Shown here one piece after another: positions 1 to 5,809 of a stretch of 9,720 nucleotides of DNA. The notes under the pieces are model-generated. The model worked only from the letters and a program-made list of their open reading frames with translations, was not told where the DNA came from and did no database searches. This DNA comes from an uncultured Rhodospirillaceae bacterium (GTDB taxonomy: Bacteria > Pseudomonadota > Alphaproteobacteria > Rhodospirillales > Casp-alpha2): contig CAJWVP010000088.1 in NCBI GenBank assembly GCA_913048145.1, positions 1-9,720 on the forward strand, given 5' to 3'. Positions within the stretch are counted from its first letter, which is position 1. Each line of letters starts with the position of its first letter. The translations under genes and the position numbers were made by a program.

Positions 1-142
1 CGGCGATGGTCGTCACGCCCAGGAGATAGATGCGCTTTGGATCGACGCGATCGGTAAGCGCCACCAGCACCGGCACGGTGAAGACGTAAGCCAAAGAAAG
101 GATGGGTAGATAGGATTTTTCCAAGGTCGGAGGGGTGCCAAA
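1..142 (-). pseudogene. MFS transporter fragment lacking its first helix (runs off the left edge)
   Basis: The minus-strand frame is open from 142 to the left edge and encodes a hydrophobic helix (YLPILSLAYVFTVPVLVAL) followed by TDRVDPKRIYLLG. The second part matches motif A of major facilitator superfamily transporters, which lies between membrane helices 2 and 3. An in-frame TAA at 143-145 leaves no room for helix 1. The frame has no ATG, only a TTG at 122-124 about 44 bases past the end of the monooxygenase gene. I infer a 5'-truncated or frameshifted gene, perhaps cut by the event that placed the monooxygenase here. A functional protein with an unusual start cannot be excluded, because the rest lies outside the window. 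Substrate unknown. Confidence 0.55.
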
Positions 143-168
143 TTATCGGCATTCGACAAACTTAACGA

Positions 169-2052
169 TCAGTCGTTTGGGTTATCCACCGGCGCGGGCT
201 CGAAAATGAACGCGTCGAGCGATTCTTGCGCGTCGTGGCAGAGCTCATGCCATTTCTCCGGCCCGCCATAGTAGGCCAGACTGCCTGGCTCAGCATTCCC
301 TTCGTCGTTATAATAAGAGATACAATCGCGAAGCGGACGGGTTCGGAGGTCGGCCTCGCGGCAGTGAGCGGCGTAAGCCTCCTCTGGTTCCGCGGCCACG
401 TCGACGATGCCCGTGCCCTTCTCGCGCATGGTTTCCATCATCCAGGTGACGTAATCCGTATGCGCGTCGATGACCTGGATGAAATTGAACTGCCCGCCGC
501 CGCCCTGGGGCCCCGAAACGATAAAGAGATTTGGAAAACCCCGACTGTGCAGACCGAGGTACGTTTTCGTCCCCTCCGCACGCCATTTCTCATAGAGCGT
601 CTGCCCGTTCCGGCCCTTTATCATGTTGAAGCTGGACGTGCCCATCCACTTGAACCCAGTTGCGTAGATCAGAACATCCAGTGGGTACTCCACGCCGTCG
701 TGGACAATGCCGCGTTCGTTGATCTCCCCGACCCCTAAGGGCGCCGTGTCCACCAAGGTCACGTGCGGCTCGTTGAACACGGGCAGGTATTCGTCATGGA
801 AAGTCGGCCGCTTGCAGCCATAGGGATAATAGGGTTTGAGCGCCGCCGCCATCGTCGGGTCGGTGACAACCGCGTCCACCCGTCCCCGGATCTGTTCCAT
901 GATCCGGAAACTGGTGTTGAGCTGCTTTTCTATCAGCTCCTCCGGGGCCAGCTTGCGACTGTGTGTTTTGCGTTCCTTGAAGTCGTCGACCCGACCGGCC
1001 AGAAAATCGTCATGGCCCTGCAGAGCTGAGCGCCCAGACGTGATCTTCGCCAGGCGGGCGCGCCGCGCCCGAGCCCAGCCCGGCGTCTTCGACCATTCTT
1101 GGATTTCCTCGGGCGTGGTGGCGCGCTGGTCGCGGACATCTACGGATGAAGGCGTTCGCTGAAACACATAGAGTTCTTCGGCCACCTTGGCCAACTCCGG
1201 CACCGCCTGGATCGCTGTCGCGCCGGTCCCGATGATGCCGACCCGCTTACCCTTCAAATCCACCCGATAGTCCCATCGCGAAGTGTGGAAGCTTGCCCCT
1301 TTGAAGGTTTCCATGCCGTCGATGCGTGCCAACCTCGGCGTCGTCAAGATGCCGTTGGCCAGAACCACATGGCGTGCGCGCATGGCGTCGCCCCGGTCCG
1401 TTTTGACGGTCCAGCGGCCAGCGGCCTCGTCCCACTCGGTCGTCTCCACCGTCGTGTGGAATAGGCAGCGCTCATAAAACCCAAACCGTTCAGCCATGTT
1501 CTGGCAGTACTCATAGATCTCAAAGCCCGACGCGAACTTCATGGTTGGTATGTAATCCATCTCCTCCAGGAGCGGCATGTAGCTGTAAGATTCCACGTCG
1601 CAGGCGATGCCCGGATAGCGGTTCCAATACCAGGTGCCGCCCACGTCGCCGCCCTTTTCACAAAAGCGCACGTCTGTGAAACCGGCCTTCGACAGCTTGT
1701 ACCAGAGCAACAGGCCCGCAAACCCGGCGCCAACGACAAGAATCTCACAGGTATCGGTGAGCGGATTGCGCTCAATCTGATTGGAGGAATAGACGTCTTC
1801 AAGGTAGCGGGCGAAATCCCCCTCCATGGCCATGAAGTCAGCCACTCCGCGCCGAGCCTCCTTGAAAGCCCGGTACTTAGCCTGTTCATCGGCGTTGAAG
1901 ACCGCGCCTGGCGGCGGCGGCGGCAGGATCTTCAGCGCATCGTTATTAACTGCGGCGTACCCATAACCGGAGACATCTGCGACTTTGGCGGCAGCGCGGG
2001 TGTTGAAAACCTTCAATCCAGTCTCAGGGTCGATGCGGACAGCCTCGGTCAT
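169..2052 (-). CDS. Type I Baeyer-Villiger monooxygenase (FAD/NADPH-dependent flavoprotein)
   Basis: Predicted to insert one oxygen atom next to a ketone, giving an ester or lactone, using NADPH and O2. From the ATG at 2052 the protein has 627 residues. The sequence shows an FAD-binding GAGFAG (about residues 108-113), then the long fingerprint GGTWYWNRYPGIACD (about 138-152). Next come the classical Baeyer-Villiger fingerprint FKGASFHTSRWD (about 250-261), an NADPH-binding GTGATA (about 275-280), and ATGF (about 464-467) near the C-terminal half. About 105 residues precede the FAD motif, with a proline run (PPPPP). Such an extension also occurs in long family members such as 4-hydroxyacetophenone monooxygenase. 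A GTG at 2082 would add ten residues, but neither start has a strong ribosome site. I prefer the ATG because the extra residues look non-conserved. Cytosolic. The transporter fragment follows in the same direction. Family call firm; substrate (cyclic, aromatic or steroid ketone) not readable from sequence. Confidence 0.93.
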   Translation of the reverse strand: MTEAVRIDPETGLKVFNTRAAAKVADVSGYGYAAVNNDALKILPPPPPGAVFNADEQAKYRAFKEARRGVADFMAMEGDFARYLEDVYSSNQIERNPLTDTCEILVVGAGFAGLLLWYKLSKAGFTDVRFCEKGGDVGGTWYWNRYPGIACDVESYSYMPLLEEMDYIPTMKFASGFEIYEYCQNMAERFGFYERCLFHTTVETTEWDEAAGRWTVKTDRGDAMRARHVVLANGILTTPRLARIDGMETFKGASFHTSRWDYRVDLKGKRVGIIGTGATAIQAVPELAKVAEELYVFQRTPSSVDVRDQRATTPEEIQEWSKTPGWARARRARLAKITSGRSALQGHDDFLAGRVDDFKERKTHSRKLAPEELIEKQLNTSFRIMEQIRGRVDAVVTDPTMAAALKPYYPYGCKRPTFHDEYLPVFNEPHVTLVDTAPLGVGEINERGIVHDGVEYPLDVLIYATGFKWMGTSSFNMIKGRNGQTLYEKWRAEGTKTYLGLHSRGFPNLFIVSGPQGGGGQFNFIQVIDAHTDYVTWMMETMREKGTGIVDVAAEPEEAYAAHCREADLRTRPLRDCISYYNDEGNAEPGSLAYYGGPEKWHELCHDAQESLDAFIFEPAPVDNPND

Positions 2053-2094
2053 GGCTTCAGTGTGCCTCACCGATTGCGCCACTTCTATCCCAAA

Positions 2095-2128
2095 GCTTAC
2101 CAGATTTCACCCGTTGAACTGGTTAAGC
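2095..2128. promoter_or_regulatory. Inverted repeat upstream of the monooxygenase; candidate operator
   Basis: GCTTACCAG (2095-2103) and CTGGTTAAGC (2119-2128) form an inverted repeat that matches except for one extra base in the right arm. It lies 43-76 bases upstream of the preferred monooxygenase start. Two more copies of the core follow: TAACCAG at 2158-2164 and GCTTAACCA at 2170-2178. Clustered near-palindromic half-sites between a catabolic monooxygenase and its upstream neighbour are typical of a transcription factor site. No regulator gene is present in the window, so the partner is unknown. Confidence 0.4.
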
Positions 2129-2143
2129 ATCAACAGGAGGTGC

Positions 2144-2209
2144 ATGATGTGGTGGAATAACCAGCATAAGCTTAACCACGCTCCAGCCTGCGAACCGTGG
2201 GGCAGGTAA
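2144..2209 (+). CDS. Possible very small protein or leader peptide (20-21 residues) with strong Shine-Dalgarno
   Basis: AGGAGG at 2135-2140 is followed by two ATGs, at 2144 and 2147. The second gives an ideal six-base spacing. The peptide starts MWWNNQHKLN, continues HAPACEPWGR and ends at TAA (2207-2209). It is rich in Trp and His, with one Cys and a Pro-Trp-Gly-Arg end, and has no hydrophobic segment. It is divergent from the monooxygenase. An inverted pair, TGGTTAAGC (2120-2128) and GCTTAACCA (2170-2178), encloses the ribosome site and start, so an mRNA stem could affect its translation. I do not recognise a family. It could be a regulatory leader, a small protein or a chance ORF. Confidence 0.3.
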   Translation: MMWWNNQHKLNHAPACEPWGR

Positions 2210-2318
2210 GGGGTAAGTGATGCCGATCAGGAGACGTTTGATTTCATGAAAATCAAAAAGCTGAATTCCAAAGCGTCACAGTGCAACCAAAACCCCCCAT
2301 TTCTTGGAGCCTTGTCAA

Positions 2319-2341
2319 TTGCATTCGGTCACAGAATGCAA
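2319..2341 (-). terminator. Perfect 8-bp hairpin beyond the 3' end of the membrane glycosyltransferase gene
   Basis: TTGCATTC (2319-2326) and GAATGCAA (2334-2341) are exact reverse complements around a seven-base loop. The hairpin begins about 60 bases past the stop of the minus-strand gene at 2400. No T-run follows on either strand, so it is not a canonical intrinsic terminator. It could stabilise an mRNA 3' end or be a protein site. Confidence 0.3.
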
Positions 2342-2399
2342 GCGATTAATACCCACTCTTTATCCTCCCTTTATCATGTAATGCTCATGAGGTGTAGTA

Positions 2400-4559
2400 T
2401 TACGGTATTGAGACCGCCGCCCTAGACTGACGATGAAATGCCCCATAATCACGTTTTAATATGGCTAAGTTATCAGCTGCAAAGCGGATTAAATATTCTC
2501 CAGACGGAACAAGTTCAGGTTCGGATGACCATGGCGTTAAGAATATATTATTTTCCGGCATCTGCGTGGTTGAAAGAGGCTGACCGCCTAACCAACCATT
2601 AAAAATATCAAGTGTGAATAAAACCCTCAAAGAGTCTTTTTCTAATAATTCAAGTCGGGGTCGCAGAAACCGGTGCCTCAGAAGTCCCATTTCTCCTCGC
2701 AATTGGTTTCCATGAAGTGAAGCCCTTCGCTCTCCTTTTTCGGATCTTAGAACAACTAAGTAATTGTCATTTGTTGATCCACCGGTGTTAAAGAGCATTT
2801 TAATTTCATTCTCTGATGCGGAAAATAATGACAATGTATTGTCGCGAATTTTATCAATATTTTGATCAATTAGGCGCTCGTTATTGGTCAAAATATACCT
2901 ATTAGTAAATGTATGAATGCAATTCTCAGATTTCAGGCTATACGGCACGTAGGTGAATAACTTATCGGTTTTGGGCTCCAAAATACGATCCACAACTACA
3001 CCCTTTGGGATGATGCTAAAGGCTTTTTCAATTTCTTTTAGGCCAATAGGTAAATTATTTATGGAGTGGCGCATTAACATTAGGCAATTAATTCCCTCAC
3101 TTTTGCCCTGCGCTGATTCTGGATGTAACGCCAAAAGATAATTAACAGCAGATGTTCTCCCCCCAATAAATGTCCAATTCCCATCTGGGAGATGACGCAT
3201 CCAGGATACGCGGCGAGAGATATCCTCATCAGAAAAATGGAATTGATTGCGTAGAGCGGCTACAGCATGCTGTGTTTCTCCAAGGCTCGTGAGACTTTCG
3301 GCCTCTTTTAAATTGTGGGGCGCGTATAACGTACTCCAGGTGAAGTGACTCACGCCCCAAATGGCAATCAAACCCAGAGCAAAAACACTTTTCCCTCCAG
3401 ATAACTTTTCCCGAACTCTATGAAAAAGAACGCGCAGAAAGAGACCTGCAATTAACGCTGTCAATGGTAGCAGGATATTGAACTTACGAGCATTATCCGA
3501 TATCGATAAGATCATCATCGAAAAAAAGCTGACAACGATCACGAAAACCAGTGCTCGAAGGATCGCGGTTTCGCGAGAAGTAATATCTTGTGAATTGCTT
3601 TTCATACCCATTGAGGTGGAGATACGCACCACTATTGGATACAGGAACCCAACCGCAAACATGAAGCTCGAGGCCCCTACGCCAAGTGCCGCTGTTAGCC
3701 ACGCCGTAGCTGTTGTAGGCCAATCTCGTAATCCAATACCGTAAAGAGAAGAAAGACCAAGTTTGATAAAAGAGGTTAACCGTGCGTTCCAGGCTATCGT
3801 GTCAACGCGGCCGATTTCGTAAAAAGCATCTCGATACATGCCCATGCTTCGGATTGTTTCGAAGTTGTGACTAACTTCATAAACAATAGCTGGTGAAAAA
3901 GCCATGAAGACAGCCGCACCATACCACAGCCAATCCCGTATCCGAATTTCACCTATAAATAAACGATATGAGATCGGCACCAAAACCAGAAGAAAAATGC
4001 CAGACAAGTGAATTTGCGTTAGAAATGCTGCGAGCAAACCACACCAACTTAAGTGGCGAGGATTGTTTGCGGACAAGGCTTGTAGGAAAAACCATAGGGT
4101 CCCGACCGCAAATAATGACACGAACCCTGGATTCCATAAACGGAAATGCTGTCCATATTGCTCAAAAGCGGTCGCATAAAAAGCGGCTGCGGCAACCCCA
4201 GCTAAAAGGCCAAAATGGCGAAGACCTAAATATCCAAGCCAGGCGATGCCTGCCACATTCATCAACAACATGATCCAATGAATGTGAAGTGGGTCCGGAG
4301 AAATTCCTCTGATCAACGCGAGAAGGTAATAATAAAACCCACCTGGCGCTCGCCCGCCTTGACTCAATTCCGCGCCGGCAAACTGAAAATCCTCATACAA
4401 ATTATAAGCGCGAAATATATCTCTATCAAAAAAAAGACTATACCGAATTCCATCTCCAAATGAGAATCGAAAATAAATAGAAATGAAAATAAATAAACAC
4501 ATAGAAAATAAAAAATAAAAATTTATTTTATTATTATATTTTTCATCATATTGTGGCAT
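2400..4559 (-). CDS. Multi-pass membrane glycosyltransferase of GT-C type (GT39/ArnT-like) with large C-terminal domain
   Basis: 719 residues. The N-terminal half has about ten hydrophobic helices (near 12-31, 92-112, 115-133, 143-163, 171-200, 209-227, 283-311, 335-353, 360-378 and 391-409). The first extra-cytoplasmic loop carries an acidic pair in FFDRDIFRAYN (Asp45, Asp47), then GGRAPGGFYYYLLAL (about 68-82). This layout fits GT-C enzymes, which move a sugar from a polyprenyl-phosphate carrier to a lipid, protein or glycan on the outer face of the inner membrane. Residues from about 415 to 719 are hydrophilic, probably periplasmic, and match no domain I recognise. The gene is clearly AT-richer than the flanking genes, especially at its 5' end, with many AAA, ATA and TTT codons, suggesting acquisition. 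The decayed methyltransferase lies 113 bases upstream on the same strand. It ends at TAA (2400-2402). GT-C class likely; donor and acceptor unknown. Confidence 0.75.
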   Translation of the reverse strand: MPQYDEKYNNKINFYFLFSMCLFIFISIYFRFSFGDGIRYSLFFDRDIFRAYNLYEDFQFAGAELSQGGRAPGGFYYYLLALIRGISPDPLHIHWIMLLMNVAGIAWLGYLGLRHFGLLAGVAAAAFYATAFEQYGQHFRLWNPGFVSLFAVGTLWFFLQALSANNPRHLSWCGLLAAFLTQIHLSGIFLLVLVPISYRLFIGEIRIRDWLWYGAAVFMAFSPAIVYEVSHNFETIRSMGMYRDAFYEIGRVDTIAWNARLTSFIKLGLSSLYGIGLRDWPTTATAWLTAALGVGASSFMFAVGFLYPIVVRISTSMGMKSNSQDITSRETAILRALVFVIVVSFFSMMILSISDNARKFNILLPLTALIAGLFLRVLFHRVREKLSGGKSVFALGLIAIWGVSHFTWSTLYAPHNLKEAESLTSLGETQHAVAALRNQFHFSDEDISRRVSWMRHLPDGNWTFIGGRTSAVNYLLALHPESAQGKSEGINCLMLMRHSINNLPIGLKEIEKAFSIIPKGVVVDRILEPKTDKLFTYVPYSLKSENCIHTFTNRYILTNNERLIDQNIDKIRDNTLSLFSASENEIKMLFNTGGSTNDNYLVVLRSEKGERRASLHGNQLRGEMGLLRHRFLRPRLELLEKDSLRVLFTLDIFNGWLGGQPLSTTQMPENNIFLTPWSSEPELVPSGEYLIRFAADNLAILKRDYGAFHRQSRAAVSIP

Positions 4560-4672
4560 ATACTAAGATTCCATTTATTCGATAAACATCAAATTTTAAT
4601 CTGTTTCGGTCGCATACTTATAAAAATTCATGCGTCCATTTTTCTGATTCGAAATGAATACTGCCTTTTGTG
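4560..4672 (-). promoter_or_regulatory. AT-rich leader of the glycosyltransferase gene; promoter possible
   Basis: This 113-base gap separates the methyltransferase remnant from the glycosyltransferase start. On the minus strand it contains TTTTTATAAGTATG near 4613-4626, where TATAAG resembles a -10 box, but no clear -35 box lies 16-18 bases upstream. GGAA about ten bases before the ATG at 4559 may serve as a weak ribosome site. No ORF of note. Confidence 0.25.
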
Positions 4673-5295
4673 TCATTGAAGCAACTTCAAACTCGATATG
4701 TAAGTGAACGGCCACACCTGGAGTTGGTCACTAATCTCCCAGCCAGCTTGTGCCGCGAGGTTCTGAATATCTGATAAGTCAAAAAGCGCAATGTTGAGCC
4801 CATGCCTATAATGGAAAAGGCGACAACAGGCACCCCATACGGTGTCACGCGGAACCAAGATGACAAACCGTGTCTTAGGATTAGCGTGGTTGCGTGCCAC
4901 CTCCAATATTTCTAGCGGTCTTGAGACAAATTCGAGCCGTCCGGCGCAACAAATCAATTGAAATTTTTTTCGAGCCGGAGGTTTTCTGCGTTCCCAGTGA
5001 TCCCAGTAATCCGGTTATCATCGCCGAGAGCTACAACCATGTTCTTAGACGCATCGACTGCTGTTACATGCCGGGCTCCAAGATCGAGAAACAGCCGCGA
5101 ATAAAATCCCGCACCAGTTCCTCAATCTAGAAATTCAATGTTCGCTATGTTGCTAGAAACTGAGACCAATGCTCTTGACTCCTCAGGTCTTAACAACGAC
5201 CACGGCCAAGCGAAACTTGCATTTTGGTAGTTGTCTGCAGCATCATCAAAATGTCTATTGTAATTCGCCGACAATTCACCAACATTCTCGGCCAT
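4673..5295 (-). pseudogene. Decayed class I SAM-dependent methyltransferase (nonsense mutation plus frameshift)
   Basis: Joining two frames gives a methyltransferase of about 207 residues. It would transfer a methyl group from S-adenosylmethionine, perhaps to a sugar or lipid given the neighbouring glycosyltransferase. The N-terminal part (NYNRHFDDAADNY, then FAWPWSLLRPEE) runs into the SAM-binding motif I, which reads FLD-stop-GTGAGFYSR. The stop is a TGA at 5122-5124. Motif II follows as HVTAVDAS. The frame then meets a second TGA at 4954-4956. The rest (LICCAGRLEFVSRPLEILEVA to the C-terminus) continues one frame over, to a stop at 4673-4675. Adding one A to the A7 run at 4964-4970 restores the frame. 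The start is uncertain: ATG at 5295 gives a normal-sized protein, ATG at 5373 is possible, and the frame is open back to 5475. No strong ribosome site. Two independent lesions make a pseudogene most likely. Confidence 0.8.
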
Positions 5296-5555
5296 CCGCG
5301 GTTTGACTACGAGGTCCTGGATGCGATCCGCGAAGCCATTCACGCCCGCCATGCGGACAAGCGCCAGGAACATGGAGCGACGATCAAGCGGAAAGCAGAT
5401 ATCCAGACAATCGCATTCACGCCATATATGTGCACAAACTCGACGGATTGGTGGACGCCACCTTTCAAAATCCCTTTAATTTTTTTCTAGAAACCCCCTC
5501 TGTCTCATCCCATTCGGGAGACAATGCTGGAGGAAATTCCGTGAAAAGTGAGTTT
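5296..5555. other. Stretch between tRNA-Gln and the methyltransferase remnant
   Basis: No confident gene. The minus frame in line with the methyltransferase is open from 5475 and reads, in part, CDCLDICFPLDRRSMFLALV. I cannot assign this to a family, and it has no good start. It may be the end of a lost upstream gene, part of a longer original methyltransferase, or chance. A short imperfect stem at 5501-5523 (arms TGTCTC and GAGACA) lies about 30 bases beyond the tRNA 3' end and could mark transcript processing. It lacks a T-run on the minus strand. Confidence 0.35.
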
Positions 5556-5632
5556 TGGCTGGGGCGGGAGGATTCGAACCTCCGAATGCCGGTACCAAAA
5601 ACCGGTGCCTTAGGCCACTTGGCTACGCCCCA
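5556..5632 (-). tRNA. tRNA-Gln (anticodon UUG, reads CAA), CCA end encoded
   Basis: The minus strand folds as a complete cloverleaf. The acceptor is TGGGGCG (5626-5632) pairing with CGCCCCA, including the U1-A72 pair typical of glutamine tRNAs. The D-stem is GCC/GGC. The anticodon stem CCGGT/ACCGG carries loop TTTTGGT, and the T-arm is GGAGG, TTCGAAT, CCTCC. Discriminator G73 and an encoded CCA (5556-5558) complete the end. The anticodon TTG lies at 5596-5598. The gene lies 177 bases downstream of the aminotransferase. Its 3' end faces the AT-rich accessory block, the orientation in which tRNA genes often serve as integration sites. Confidence 0.97.
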
Positions 5633-5647
5633 TCCGAAGTCGCCGGA

Positions 5648-5676
5648 AACATAAGGCTTCTTGCGAGGGCCCGCAA
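5648..5676 (-). promoter_or_regulatory. Candidate sigma-70-type promoter for tRNA-Gln
   Basis: On the minus strand, TTGCGG (5671-5676) and TATGTT (5648-5653) are separated by 17 bases. The -10 box ends 15 bases before the tRNA 5' end. Position and spacing suit a short-leader tRNA promoter. The -10 match is only moderate. Confidence 0.4.
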
Positions 5677-5809
5677 GCGCCACGGCGATGATTTTCGACC
5701 AGCGCGCCTGTTGGCCGTTCCTCGTGCTAGAGGCAACGCGCCTTGAAATCACAATACTGCTGAAACATCCATGATCCACTGGCCCGGTCGCCCTAAACAA
5801 AACTGCGGG

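Noticed and set aside
226..1162. Plus-strand ORFs opposite the monooxygenase
   Set aside because: They are antisense shadows expected in high-GC coding DNA. The minus-strand frame carries all the family motifs.
2314..2319. TTGACA on the minus strand as a -35 box
   Set aside because: No -10-like hexamer lies 16-18 bases downstream; that position is a G-run.
2246..2425. Plus-strand ORF of 59 codons starting MKIKKLNSK, preceded by AGGAGA
   Set aside because: The ribosome site is 11 bases from the ATG, the ORF runs through the hairpin at 2319-2341 into the 3' end of the opposite gene, and its composition is not protein-like. A peptide precursor role was considered, but no modification or export gene is nearby.
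5122..5124. TGA as selenocysteine in the methyltransferase
   Set aside because: A second lesion (the frameshift at the A7 run) also breaks the gene, and I see no clear selenocysteine-type hairpin just after the codon. Decay is simpler.
5556..5585. Attachment-site repeat of the tRNA 3' end
   Set aside because: I looked through 1-5555 for a second copy of the tRNA end and found only short matches such as GATTCGA near 4646, which are not enough.
5465..5800. Minus-strand ORF spanning the tRNA gene
   Set aside because: It reads straight through the tRNA-Gln gene and has no recognisable domain. The tRNA fold is unambiguous.
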